Assembly (NCBI GenBank): GCA_005503065.1
Contig: SCOE01000028.1
Span: 1-64,000, forward strand
DNA from: Comamonadaceae bacterium ALPHA2B
Lineage (GTDB): Bacteria > Pseudomonadota > Gammaproteobacteria > Burkholderiales > Burkholderiaceae_C
Reading direction: 5' to 3'
DNA length: 64,000 nt
The notes beneath the pieces were generated by a model. That model saw nothing but the letters and a program-made list of their open reading frames with translations, was not told the DNA's origin and did not search any database. Positions 17,752 through 26,708 of the stretch are shown in pieces. The position numbers and the translations under genes are program-made. How positions within the stretch are numbered: position 1 is the stretch's first letter; every line of letters starts with the position of its first letter.

Positions 17752-19702
17752 TCCGTTCAAGATCGCCGTCGCGCTCCTCGCGGCCGCGGTGATGGGCGTG
17801 TACGTGGCGGGCTACGCCTTCCTCATGCGCATGAAGCTGCCGCCGCATGACGCCTCGCTGTTGACGATCCATCAGTACTGGCAGGCCTATGGTGACCGCC
17901 CGGATGTCCGCCAGGCGCTGCTCACAAGCCTCGCTGGGGCGCAGGGTGTGTGCCTGGGCCTGGTCGGTGTCGCGATGCTCCCGCGCCGGCGGCCACTGCA
18001 TGGGGAAGCCCGCTTCGCGTCGCGTCGCGAGATCGAAAAAGCGGGCCTGCTCAAGGACCACGGGATCATCCTGGGTCGCCTTGGCAGTCGGTATCTGGTC
18101 CTTCCGGGCCAGCAAGGCGTCGAGCTCGAGGCCCCGCCGCGCAGCGGCAAGGGCGTCGGGGTGGTCGTGCCGAATCTCCTGAACTGGCCGGGTTCGACCA
18201 TCGTCAGCGACATCAAGGGCGAGAACTTCATGCGCACGGCGGGCTTCCGCGCATCGCACGGCCAGAATGTCCACCTCTTCGACCCGCTGTCCGAGAAGGA
18301 GTGCTCGGCCCGTTGGAACCCGCTGGGCTACGTGTCCGAGGAGCCCTACCGCTGCATCGACGACCTGCAGCGCATCGCCACGATGCTGTTTCCGGACCCG
18401 CTGGCTGGCGACCCGTTCTGGACCTCGTCCGCCCGATCGCTGTTCCTGGGCATCGCGCTGTACCTGTTCGAGGTACCCGACGCCACGCGCACGCTGGGTG
18501 AGGTGCTGCGCCAGGGCATGGCCAGCGACGCCGAGGGTTTCCAGAAGCACTGGAAGCGGGTCATCGACGCCTGCGAGCGGGCAGGCTATCCGCTGTCGCA
18601 GGAGGCGGTGCAAAGCCTGTACGACGTGATCGACCTGGCGCCCACGACGGCTTCCAGCATCCGCAAGACCTTCACGAGCCGTCTGGACCTGTGGCTCAAC
18701 CCGATGATCGATGCGGCGACCTCGGCCAACGACTTCGACCTGCGCGACCTGAGGAAGCGGCCGATCTCCATCTACGTCCAGATCAACCCGGACAACATCG
18801 CCCGGCTGCAGCCGCTGCTGAACCTCTTCTTCCAGCAGGCGATCGGGCTGCAGACGCGTGAACTACCAGAGACCAACCCTGCGCTCAAGCACCAGCTCCT
18901 GCTGATGCTTGATGAGTTCCCGGCCCTCGGCCGCATCCCAGTCATCGCGGAATCCACGGCCTTCCTGCCCGGCTACAACGTCCGCACGGTCGTGATCGTG
19001 CAGTCCAACTCGCAGCTGATCGAGAAGTACGGCGGCGAAGGCGCAAAGTCGATTCGCAAGATGCTGGCGGCACGGATCGTCTTCCCGCCCAAGGAGTACG
19101 ACGACGCCGAGGCGATCTCGCGCGAACTCGGCACGTACACCGTGCGCCAAAAGAGCATCAGCCGGCCCATGTTCGGCGGCGCCGGCAAGGGTGGCTCCGT
19201 CAGCCTGAGCGATCAGCCCCGCCGCCTGCTGCTGCCGCAGGAGGTCAAGGAGTTGGGCCCCACCCGGATGATCCTCTTCTACGAGGGCCTGCGCCCCGTC
19301 TTGGCCCACCGCATCCGCTACTTCGAGGACAAGTCCTTCGCCAAGCGGGAGCTGCCACCACCTGCCGTGCCGAAGCTTGAGGTCCAGAAATCCGACCGGG
19401 CTGGCGCGTCGACGGCCACGTCGCCAGCCGCGCGGCGCGCGCCACCTGCTGGAACCACACCTCGACCTGCGGGCGAATCCAGCGCCACGCCAGTCACCGC
19501 AGCCGCCCATCGATCGGGACAGAGCGGTGGGTCGACCATCACCAAGGAGGTATCCGCCATGTCCGCTGCCGTCCTCAACGACGAGCTGAAGCTCAACGAC
19601 TTCTCTTTCGACTTCGACGACGTCGAGATCCCCACCGAGCCGTTGAGCGATGACGAGATCAAGCAGCGCGCCGATGACTTCGTTTCGCGCCTGCTCGACT
19701 GA
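17717..19702 (+). CDS. virD4: VirD4/TraG coupling protein
   Basis: This 661-residue ATPase links the relaxosome to the transfer channel. It has two N-terminal transmembrane segments (about residues 12-32 and 70-90), Walker A PPRSGKGVG near residues 140-148 and Walker B LLMLDEFPALG near 395-405. The C-terminal tail (after about residue 550) is Pro/Ala/Thr-rich and ends acidic (FDFDDVEIP...). Such tails often recruit substrates. The ATG at 17717 lies inside the end of virB11; the longer frame upstream antisense-like sequence was discarded. Confidence 0.93.
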   Translation: MTLAPSTEGFPSPFKIAVALLAAAVMGVYVAGYAFLMRMKLPPHDASLLTIHQYWQAYGDRPDVRQALLTSLAGAQGVCLGLVGVAMLPRRRPLHGEARFASRREIEKAGLLKDHGIILGRLGSRYLVLPGQQGVELEAPPRSGKGVGVVVPNLLNWPGSTIVSDIKGENFMRTAGFRASHGQNVHLFDPLSEKECSARWNPLGYVSEEPYRCIDDLQRIATMLFPDPLAGDPFWTSSARSLFLGIALYLFEVPDATRTLGEVLRQGMASDAEGFQKHWKRVIDACERAGYPLSQEAVQSLYDVIDLAPTTASSIRKTFTSRLDLWLNPMIDAATSANDFDLRDLRKRPISIYVQINPDNIARLQPLLNLFFQQAIGLQTRELPETNPALKHQLLLMLDEFPALGRIPVIAESTAFLPGYNVRTVVIVQSNSQLIEKYGGEGAKSIRKMLAARIVFPPKEYDDAEAISRELGTYTVRQKSISRPMFGGAGKGGSVSLSDQPRRLLLPQEVKELGPTRMILFYEGLRPVLAHRIRYFEDKSFAKRELPPPAVPKLEVQKSDRAGASTATSPAARRAPPAGTTPRPAGESSATPVTAAAHRSGQSGGSTITKEVSAMSAAVLNDELKLNDFSFDFDDVEIPTEPLSDDEIKQRADDFVSRLLD

Positions 19703-19740
19703 CGTTGTCGCTAGATCTTCACGCATTCCCAGGAGACACC

Positions 19741-20949
19741 ATGGCCACCGCCAACGCTTCCACAAGCACGACTCCTTCGTCCGGATCCAAGTCTGGCGAC
19801 TTCGCCGGCGCCGTGCAGGGCCACGCCGCCGCGCCCGGACGACAGCATCCGCCAGTGCCCGACGCCATCGGGCGTCGGTACTTGCGAATCCACGACAGCT
19901 ACCTCTTTCCAGACCGCACGCTCGCCTTCATCGACGACGGCAGTCGGATCCGGGTGCGGACGGAGAACCGCGAAGTCATGCACAGCGTCGTGGCCATCGC
20001 ACAGCAGCGCGGCTGGCGCACGATCGAGGTGCGCGGCACCGAGGCGTTCCGCCAGGGCATCTGGCGCGAGGCAGCGCTCCAGGGCATTGAGGTCAAGGGC
20101 TACGAGCCCAATGAAACGGAAAGGCAGCAAGTGGTGCGATCACAGGCGCAACGGCGCGGCGGCGACACCCGATCGCGGGTAGAGCCCGGGACGTCCGGTC
20201 GCGACTCAAACCCGCAGGGCGCGTCAGATGCGAACGGGCGCTCTGCAGCTGGTGAGGACGGTGCGGCGCGCCGCGACGTAGATGGCGCGCCCCGGACCGC
20301 CCGCAACGGCGCCCGGACGCCCGTCGTGGGGATCTTGGTCGCCGCTGCCGCGGCACCCTATCGGTTCGACCCGCAGCAGCGGATGTCCTTCTACGTCATG
20401 GTGCGCACCGAGGTCGGCGACCGCACGGTGTGGGGAACCGACCTGGAGCGCGCGCTCGCTGAGTCGGCGTCCCAGCCACGCATCGGAACCGCCGTCGTCC
20501 TCATTCACCAGGGGACCACATCAGTCGACGTTCGGGTGCCGGACCGCAACGAGGCAGGCGAGCTGGTCGGCGAGAAGAAGATCGTCGCCCAGCGTGCCCG
20601 ATGGAGTATCGAAACGATCGACCACTTGCGCTCCCTGCAACAGACGTCCGATTTGTTCCGCTCAGGACAGGACATGCCGCCCGCGTCGCTCGAGACACAG
20701 CCGAATGTCGCCGCAGCAACGGCGGGCGCCCGACTCGCGCAGCAGTATGCCCAGCGGGTCACGACTGACGCGCCGTCGCAGCAGCGGCTGGTGCGGGCGA
20801 TCCGGGACCGCCTGGCGGAAGCACTGGCGCAAGGCCGCGACATCCACCTTCCGGCCACCTCGACGGCGGATCGGCAGCAACCACCCCGACAGCCGTCCCG
20901 CCAACGTAGCGGACGGGGACGCGAGGAGCCCATGCATGAGCGCTTTTGA
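19741..20949 (+). CDS. LPD7-domain protein (TraI C-terminal-like)
   Basis: This 402-residue protein has an LPD7-like segment (IGRRYLRIHDSYLFPDRTLAFIDDGSRIRVRTENREVM to WREAALQGIEVKGY, residues about 38-125). This domain is usually fused to the C terminus of relaxases or primases. A central low-complexity linker precedes a second folded part (YRFDPQQRMSFYVMVRTEVGDRTVWGTDLERAL). Here it stands alone just after virD4, while the relaxase gene 6 kb away is short. The two may be split halves of a TraI-type function. Start chosen at ATG 19741 with GGAGA upstream. Confidence 0.6.
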   Translation: MATANASTSTTPSSGSKSGDFAGAVQGHAAAPGRQHPPVPDAIGRRYLRIHDSYLFPDRTLAFIDDGSRIRVRTENREVMHSVVAIAQQRGWRTIEVRGTEAFRQGIWREAALQGIEVKGYEPNETERQQVVRSQAQRRGGDTRSRVEPGTSGRDSNPQGASDANGRSAAGEDGAARRDVDGAPRTARNGARTPVVGILVAAAAAPYRFDPQQRMSFYVMVRTEVGDRTVWGTDLERALAESASQPRIGTAVVLIHQGTTSVDVRVPDRNEAGELVGEKKIVAQRARWSIETIDHLRSLQQTSDLFRSGQDMPPASLETQPNVAAATAGARLAQQYAQRVTTDAPSQQRLVRAIRDRLAEALAQGRDIHLPATSTADRQQPPRQPSRQRSGRGREEPMHERF

Positions 20950-21571
20950 AATCAACGTCGGGCGCCTTCGCCAAGGCTCGCTCGCGGGCCGCCAGACAGC
21001 GTTGGTGTGCCTGGCGTTGTCGGTGCTTGCGTTGTTCACCACGCCAGCGGCCGCCCAGCCATCGTTCCGAGGCGTCCGAGCCGAGAGCGCACCGGCCGCA
21101 CGAACGGGCATCGCCGCGTCGACCATCACCGCGGCCTTCACGCCGGGCGACGCGCTGCCACTCGTGCTCGACACCATCCGCAACGCCAGAGGCACCCTGT
21201 ATGTGGCCGCCTACTCGTTCACGAGCAAGCCGGTGGCCACCGCGCTGCGTGACGCACAGCGGCGAGGCGTCAGGGTGTTCGTCGTCATCGACGCCGGGGA
21301 GGCGACCAAGGGCTACTCGGCCGCCCGGTTCCTCGCGAACGAAGGCGTCCCGGTCAGGACCAACGCGCGTTATGCGTTGCAGCACAACAAGTTCATCGTG
21401 GCCGACGACGTCACCGTGCAGACGGGCAGCTTCAACTACACCTCGTCGGCCGCCGGCCGGAACGCCGAGAACGTGCTCGTGGTGAACAACTCGGCGGCAC
21501 TCGGCGCCCAGTACGCCCGCGAGTGGCGGCGGCTCTGGGACGAGGGCACCGAGCTGCCGCCGGCGTACTGA
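20936..21571 (+). CDS. Secreted phospholipase D-family endonuclease
   Basis: This 211-residue protein has an N-terminal signal segment (ending TTPAAAQP). A single PLD motif HNKFIVADDVTVQTGSFN (H-x-K-x4-D-x6-GSxN) is typical of the Nuc/EDTA-resistant nuclease group, which dimerises to build one active site. Conjugative plasmids often carry such periplasmic nucleases near the transfer genes. Overlaps the 3' end of the LPD7 gene by 14 bases. Confidence 0.85.
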   Translation: MSAFEINVGRLRQGSLAGRQTALVCLALSVLALFTTPAAAQPSFRGVRAESAPAARTGIAASTITAAFTPGDALPLVLDTIRNARGTLYVAAYSFTSKPVATALRDAQRRGVRVFVVIDAGEATKGYSAARFLANEGVPVRTNARYALQHNKFIVADDVTVQTGSFNYTSSAAGRNAENVLVVNNSAALGAQYAREWRRLWDEGTELPPAY

Positions 21572-21573
21572 GC

Positions 21574-22302
21574 ATGGCGCGTGCACCCTCCTCGACTGCG
21601 CAGCGATCCGGCCGCGGTGTCTCCCCGCCAGCGATTGCGTCAGGCCCATGGGCAATTGCAGACGGCTCGCTCGAGGCCCTCAAGTGGGTCGCGCTCGTGC
21701 TCATGGTCGGGGACCATGTGAACAAGTACTTGTTGCATGAGTCCAGCGTCTCTCTTTACGCCTTGGGTCGGATGGTGATGCCGATCTTCGGTTTCGTGCT
21801 CATGCACAACCTCTGCCGTCCCGGCGCCCTGGCCAGCGGCGTGCATGTGCGCGTGATCAAGCGACTCGCGATCTTTGGCGCTCTGTCCACGCCCGCCTTC
21901 GTCTACCTCGTCGGGTGGTGGCCACTCAACATCCTCTTCACCCTCCTGGTCGCCACGCTGATCGTCTTTCTCTGGGAGCAAGGCGGCCCCCCCCGCCGAC
22001 TCCTGGCGTGCGTGGTCTTCCTGGTCGGCGGCGCCCTGGTGGAGTTCTGGTGGCCCGCCCTCCTCTGCTGCCTGGGCGCGTGGGCCTTCCTCCGAAGGCG
22101 CACCCCACTGCGGCTCTCCCTCTGGGTCCTCGCCACGGCATCCCTGGCCGCGATCAACGGCAATTTCGCGGCGGTCGTCGCCCTCCCACTCATCTGGGCG
22201 GCCACGCGGGTCGACATCCCCGTACCTCGCATGCGCTGGGCCTTCTACGCCTTCTACCCTGCGCATCTGACTGCACTGGCTGCACTCCTGGCGATGCGCT
22301 GA
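21574..22302 (+). CDS. traX: TraX-like membrane protein
   Basis: This 242-residue polytopic inner-membrane protein has the TraX pattern LEALKWVALVLMVGDHVNKYLL and the conserved GRMVMPIFGFVLMHNL. In F, TraX acetylates the N terminus of pilin. Here it follows the transfer operon by 2 bases from the nuclease stop. Whether the VirB2 pilin is its substrate is unknown. Confidence 0.88.
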   Translation: MARAPSSTAQRSGRGVSPPAIASGPWAIADGSLEALKWVALVLMVGDHVNKYLLHESSVSLYALGRMVMPIFGFVLMHNLCRPGALASGVHVRVIKRLAIFGALSTPAFVYLVGWWPLNILFTLLVATLIVFLWEQGGPPRRLLACVVFLVGGALVEFWWPALLCCLGAWAFLRRRTPLRLSLWVLATASLAAINGNFAAVVALPLIWAATRVDIPVPRMRWAFYAFYPAHLTALAALLAMR

Positions 22303-22359
22303 AGCCGGCCGCCGGCGAGCCGCGGCGACCGGTCGATGGCGAGCCCCCGATTTGCGCGG

Positions 22360-22390
22360 ACGCGCGATAGCGTGCTGCTATAAATCGCGC
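22360..22390 (+). promoter_or_regulatory. Operator-like ATAGC...GCTAT repeat and promoter of the toxin-antitoxin pair
   Basis: ATAGC (22367-22371) and GCTAT (22377-22381) form an inverted repeat with a 5-base spacer, overlapping an AT-rich TATAAA stretch that would serve as the -10 element. The antitoxin ATG follows at 22395. The half-sites match those upstream of parA, suggesting a shared repressor or a coincidence of a short motif. Confidence 0.4.
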
Positions 22391-22394
22391 TCGC

Positions 22395-22895
22395 ATGGAC
22401 AGCTTCCACATCCGCATCCGCCTCGAGCGCGACATTGCCGAACAGGCGATGGCGATGGCCAACGATCGCGGCCTGGAGTTGGGCGACGTCATCCGCATGA
22501 TGGTCACCAAGGCGGTGCTGTCCGGGGAATTCGCGATCGGTTTCGACAAGCCCTCACCGCCGCCTGCAGCCGAGACCCGCGCCTTATTCGCCTACGATGA
22601 CAGCCAGTGGGCGCCGCTCAAATCGGTGCTGGATGCCGAGCTGGCGCTGGCGCTCCTGAACCAGTTCGTGGCCACCCATACCGTCGAGATCGAGCGCCTT
22701 TTGGATCTGGACCCGCCAGATGTCGTTCAGGTGGAGCAGCTCACACGCGAGCGCGACGAAGCGCGACAAGCCCTGGCGACGCTCGACCCAGAAGATGCCA
22801 AGGCGATCGACGCGATCGTCGAGCGGTACGCATCGCCTCGGGCCCCGACCCGGGCCCTGGAGAGCAGCGATCAGGATGATGGGGAGACCGCCTGA
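22395..22895 (+). CDS. Ribbon-helix-helix antitoxin-like protein
   Basis: This 166-residue protein starts with a ribbon-helix-helix-like segment (FHIRIRLERDIAEQAMAMANDRGLELGDVIRMMVTKAVLSG), as in RelB/DinJ-type antitoxins. A mainly helical C-terminal region follows (VVQVEQLTRERDEARQALATL). It is directly followed, with overlap, by a zeta-toxin-family gene, so it is the likely antitoxin and autorepressor. Confidence 0.65.
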   Translation: MDSFHIRIRLERDIAEQAMAMANDRGLELGDVIRMMVTKAVLSGEFAIGFDKPSPPPAAETRALFAYDDSQWAPLKSVLDAELALALLNQFVATHTVEIERLLDLDPPDVVQVEQLTRERDEARQALATLDPEDAKAIDAIVERYASPRAPTRALESSDQDDGETA

Positions 22896-24121
22896 TGGCG
22901 CGCACCGCTTCATTGAGCCGCCAGCCAGACCAACGCCCGCCGTCGGAGCGCGAACTGCGTCGGCTCTATGACCGCTGCGTCGTCACGGACCTGGCCGCGA
23001 ACGCACAGCCGGCCGATCAGCCCGTCGCGATGATCATCACGGGGCAACCCGGTGCGGGTCTCACCTTCGCCACGATGCAGCTGCGCCAGCAGTTGCTCGA
23101 GACCGTGTCATCGGCCGCGCATGTCTCGATGAACCGGCTGCGCGCCTACCACCCGCTGTGGGCGCGTGGCGGCGACATGGCACCCGAGGCCTCCGCGCGA
23201 GTCGCGGGTGACTGCGCGACCTGGTTCAATCGGCTCACGAAGGATGCGCAGAAGCAGCGGCTCAACCTCATTGCCGAGATGGAAACGACGGAGATCGAGT
23301 CCGTTCCGGCCTTGGCCAGTGACCTTCGGCGCAACGGCTATGTCGTCCAGGCCGTGTTCGTCGCGACGTCTCGGGAGGAGAGCCGCATCGCCATGATGGC
23401 GCGCTACGAAATGCGGCGGCGTCAGGGCCTCGGTGTCGAACCGCCGTCGAGTCCAGCGCATGACTTTGCGTTCGACAACGTAGTGAGCGTGCTGGGTCGG
23501 ATGGAGTTCGACCGATCAGTGGATGGGCTTCGTGTGATCGCCAACACCGGGGACCACATCTATGAAAGCCGTGTCGTCGGCGACAAGTGGGACCGCCTGC
23601 CCCGCGCGGCAGCGACCCTGTCATCGCTGCTTGACAAGGAGCCCTCCGCCAAGGAGATGGTCCGCACCGCCATGCGTTGGGAGACGCTGGTTCAACGTCT
23701 TGGCACCGACAGCACAGTACCGCGTGAGGTGGCCAGCCAGGTGCTCAAGTGGCGCAACGACGCAGTCGCCCGCTGCGAGCGGGAGCCGGCGACCACGCAG
23801 GCCTTGCAATGGGCGCGCGAGGCCGGCGCGTTCCGGGTCATGAATCGCTTCGAGTTCCTCAAGGAGTTCCCGCACCAGGAACGCGCCGTGCAGGCCTTGG
23901 GCATCGCCGCCACAGAGGCCGAACGTTTTCCGAAGGAACAGGCGCAGCGGCTCGTCGTGCATGCGCGAGAGAACATCGCGCAGCGGATCGAGCGTGGCGA
24001 CATGGCGCGGATCGCCGCACGGCAAAGAAATCAGGAAGCGAAGTCCAGGTCACCGGACCTCGAGCCGCCCTCGCGGGACCAGTCGCGAAGGCCGCGGACA
24101 CCCGACGATCCGTCTCGCTAG
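22895..24121 (+). CDS. Zeta-toxin-family protein with altered P-loop
   Basis: This 408-residue protein resembles zeta toxins, which phosphorylate UDP-N-acetylglucosamine. MIITGQPGAGLTFATMQLRQQL, HVSMNRLRAYHP and the RRNGYVVQAVFVATSREES segment are recognisable. However, the Walker A Lys is replaced by Leu (GQPGAGLT, about residues 51-58; codon CTC), which would normally abolish ATP binding. It overlaps the antitoxin gene by 1 base. The C-terminal third (about 150 residues) is charged and helical, longer than minimal zeta. It may be an inactive or repurposed member. Confidence 0.72.
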   Translation: MARTASLSRQPDQRPPSERELRRLYDRCVVTDLAANAQPADQPVAMIITGQPGAGLTFATMQLRQQLLETVSSAAHVSMNRLRAYHPLWARGGDMAPEASARVAGDCATWFNRLTKDAQKQRLNLIAEMETTEIESVPALASDLRRNGYVVQAVFVATSREESRIAMMARYEMRRRQGLGVEPPSSPAHDFAFDNVVSVLGRMEFDRSVDGLRVIANTGDHIYESRVVGDKWDRLPRAAATLSSLLDKEPSAKEMVRTAMRWETLVQRLGTDSTVPREVASQVLKWRNDAVARCEREPATTQALQWAREAGAFRVMNRFEFLKEFPHQERAVQALGIAATEAERFPKEQAQRLVVHARENIAQRIERGDMARIAARQRNQEAKSRSPDLEPPSRDQSRRPRTPDDPSR

Positions 24122-24194
24122 CGGCCCTCGACCACTGCTCCTGAGGTCGCACGCGATCTGAGCAGCGAGTTTGATCCAGCGTGAACGCAGGCGC

Positions 24195-24455
24195 TCAGCC
24201 CACCGACACGGTGACGGGCCCGATGCCGCGATACACCACCTCGCCGTTGGAGGACGTCACGGTCCACCGGCCGTCGCGCTCCGCAGCAGGCCTCACTTCA
24301 TAGTCGCTCGCACGCAGTGGCAGCGAGACTTCCTCGAGCACGGTGTCGCTGTACCAAGTGGGATGGCGCAGCATCGTGGGGGCAGAGTCGAATAGGTCCA
24401 TGAGGGGCGCGATTGTGCGTGAAGGAAGCGGCCGACGAAGTCGGCTGGCAAACAT
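24195..24455 (-). CDS. Small unknown protein
   Basis: This 86-residue protein ends YEVRPAAERDGRWTVTSSNGEVVYRGIGPVTVSVG, which looks like a small beta-rich domain. The ATG at 24455 is preceded by GGAGG at good spacing; an internal ATG at 24401 is an alternative. It is transcribed away from the LexA-type box. No family recognised. Confidence 0.5.
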   Translation of the reverse strand: MFASRLRRPLPSRTIAPLMDLFDSAPTMLRHPTWYSDTVLEEVSLPLRASDYEVRPAAERDGRWTVTSSNGEVVYRGIGPVTVSVG

Positions 24456-24621
24456 ATAGCCTCCAGCCCGGGCCAGGGCTTCCCAAGACATGCCGCAGCT
24501 CATCCAGCAGGCTGTGGCTTTCGACAAGGAACAGCGCCCGACGGCCAGCGGACCACATCAAGGCAGCCCACGCGCCTCCTCAACGCCGGTGCTTGGCGCA
24601 CATGGCATGGGACCAATCAAA

Positions 24622-24641
24622 TACTGGACAAATATACAGTA
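24622..24641. promoter_or_regulatory. LexA (SOS) box
   Basis: TACTGGACAAATATACAGTA matches the E. coli-type SOS consensus at 17 of 20 positions and has the invariant CTG-N10-CAG core. It lies 99 bases before the ATG at 24741 and 166 bases before the opposite gene at 24455. SOS control of one or both is inferred. Confidence 0.7.
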
Positions 24642-24740
24642 TTAGAACTAGACTACTTTCCTTGCAGTTGTCATTTCTCGGGCGCTCTCCCTCAGCCTTT
24701 CGCTTGCGGAGAAGCGGCCCGACCTTTTTGGACCAATGCC

Positions 24741-25472
24741 ATGCAACTCGAAGTCGTGTCTCGCGGCGCATCCGCGGAAGCCTTGAACGCCGGTGCAGCA
24801 GCTGCGCTGGCCGTGTTCAGCAAAGCCGACATGGACCCTTGGAAGGCGATGCAGGCGGTCGGGAAGATCATCCACTGGGATGAGCTCGGGTTCCCGGAAG
24901 ACGACGACCAACTGGATCTCGATGGCATGCCAGGGCAGCCCGAGCAGGTCACGCCCTCGGCCGAGGACCATGCGGCCGCTCGCGTCTACTGGGACGCGGC
25001 CGACGCGGCGCAGGAAGCGATCCATGCACGGGTTCCAAAGGCGCAGCAGCATGAGGTGAGCGTTGGGCTGGCGCAGCCTGGCGATTTCACGGAGAAGGTC
25101 CGCTTCGCCATCGCCGACTGGCTCACGCGTGCCGTGGACGATGCGGACGACATACTCGAAGTGATCCGTAGCGGCGGCCTGACTGCAACGCTGATCAGAC
25201 CGCTGTCGGGCGTGCAGGTCGAAGTGAATCTGGATCGACGACCCGGCCCGCTGGCTTCCTTCGGAATCCTGAAGCCCGCCGACGTGCTCTCCGAGCCCGT
25301 CGTCGACATTGCGCGACGCTGGAAGCCATCGCTCCCGGCGCAGCCGAGCGTTGACGAGGTCCTTGCGGTTTTCCACGGCGAGCACCGTGCGGCCTGGGCG
25401 CACATTCGCCACCAATTGGACGCACACCCGCAGTTGGTGCGGCAGGCGGCCGAGGCGCTGCAACACGTTTGA
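24741..25472 (+). CDS. Unknown protein, probably SOS-regulated
   Basis: This 243-residue acidic protein (MQLEVVSRGASAEALNAGAAAAL...) has no recognised domain, signal peptide or membrane segment. It has an N-terminal helical region, an acidic linker (PEDDDQLDLDG) and two further helical parts ending in QLVRQAAEALQHV. The LexA-type box upstream suggests induction by DNA damage. It sits between the toxin-like gene and the mobilisation genes. Confidence 0.6.
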   Translation: MQLEVVSRGASAEALNAGAAAALAVFSKADMDPWKAMQAVGKIIHWDELGFPEDDDQLDLDGMPGQPEQVTPSAEDHAAARVYWDAADAAQEAIHARVPKAQQHEVSVGLAQPGDFTEKVRFAIADWLTRAVDDADDILEVIRSGGLTATLIRPLSGVQVEVNLDRRPGPLASFGILKPADVLSEPVVDIARRWKPSLPAQPSVDEVLAVFHGEHRAAWAHIRHQLDAHPQLVRQAAEALQHV

Positions 25473-25619
25473 GCAAAGCGGGAGCCGGCGCATGGTCGCC
25501 GACCGAGTGCCTCAAGCGCACCCATTGAAGCGCGAGGCGTTCTCTCACACGCCCGGCACCGAAACCCTCCTCGCAGGCGTCGCAACACTGGCGCCTTGTC
25601 TGCTGGTTGAATACGTCGC

Positions 25620-26708
25620 CTAACGGCTGCGGGAATTTGGCGGCCGTGGTGGCGCGGGCGTTTCTCGGGCCCGTTGTCGGTCCCACCGCTCGGCCAGGTG
25701 CTCGGCATCCGTCCGGACAGGCCGCATCTGGTCCACGAACCGCTCGACCTGCGAGGCCAGATCGGCCCTGCCCTGCTGGCGAAGCGCTTCAGCGGTCGAC
25801 TGCCAATCGGAAGTGACGGCATCGCGCGTGTTCTGCAGACCGGGCCGCCCCGCATCCAGCGGCTGACCGCCGCCACGCATCCGCGCCAGCGCATCCAGCA
25901 CCTTGGCGCGCATGAATCGCGAAGGGCTCGGCGGATGGCGATCCTGACGTTCCTGCGCATCGAGCGCGTTGAACGCACGCATCGCCCGCAGACGGTGGTG
26001 GATCGGATCGCGCAACGGGCGACGCGTCTGCCCCCGCACCTGTCGCGGCGTCGCATTGGCAGCCACGCCCTGCTCCCGCATCAGCTCGGCAAACTGCTCG
26101 CGCCACCGCCGCAGCGTGTCCTTGCGGATGTACAGGCGCTTGCGTGGCTCGTACTCGTGCTCGCATTTCACGACCAGGTGGACGTGCGGGTGCGCCTGGT
26201 CCGTGTGCAACACCATCGCGTAGCGGTGCTGAAGCGCAAAGTTCTCGCGTGCGAACACCTTCGCTGCCGCCAACACTTTGTCAGGCGGCGTGCCCGTGGG
26301 CATCGACAGCACGATGTTGTGTACGAGCTTGGAGCGCGTGTCCTTCTCCCCTTCCGCGGGCTTGGGTCGATGCGCACCGCGGCACTGGTCGAGGCCCCAG
26401 TCTTCGACAAGCTCATCGGCCGCGCCTTTGCCATGCGCTTCGATGCCGTCGTCCGTTTCGATCGAGAGCTTCCCGTGTCGATCGACGTACTTAAGGTGCG
26501 CCCGCACGGTGCCGGAGTCGCGTCCGCCGCCCGACACCTTGATCATGACTTCGGGCGTCCGGCCGACGGTGCGCTGCACCTGCTCGATCTGGTCCAGACC
26601 CAGTTGGAGCGTGCCTCCCGGCCCGCGGCGGCCATAGCTGACGATGTCCAGCGACAGATCGCGTGTGCCTGCACCCGCTCGGGCGAGCTTGCCCATCCGC
26701 TTAGGCAT
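25620..26708 (-). CDS. MOBP-type relaxase (VirD2/TraI-like)
   Basis: This 362-residue nickase would cut oriT and stay covalently bound to the transferred strand. The metal-binding motif III is visible as HTDQAHPHVHLVVK (about residues 170-183). Upstream are the GTVRAHLKYVDRHGKL region and KLVHNIVLSMPTGTPPDKVL. The catalytic Tyr expected near the N terminus is probably in DIVSYGRRG (residue about 25). The start at 26708 overlaps the accessory gene by 8 bases. No helicase or primase domain follows; an LPD7 protein is encoded separately. Confidence 0.85.
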   Translation of the reverse strand: MPKRMGKLARAGAGTRDLSLDIVSYGRRGPGGTLQLGLDQIEQVQRTVGRTPEVMIKVSGGGRDSGTVRAHLKYVDRHGKLSIETDDGIEAHGKGAADELVEDWGLDQCRGAHRPKPAEGEKDTRSKLVHNIVLSMPTGTPPDKVLAAAKVFARENFALQHRYAMVLHTDQAHPHVHLVVKCEHEYEPRKRLYIRKDTLRRWREQFAELMREQGVAANATPRQVRGQTRRPLRDPIHHRLRAMRAFNALDAQERQDRHPPSPSRFMRAKVLDALARMRGGGQPLDAGRPGLQNTRDAVTSDWQSTAEALRQQGRADLASQVERFVDQMRPVRTDAEHLAERWDRQRARETPAPPRPPNSRSR

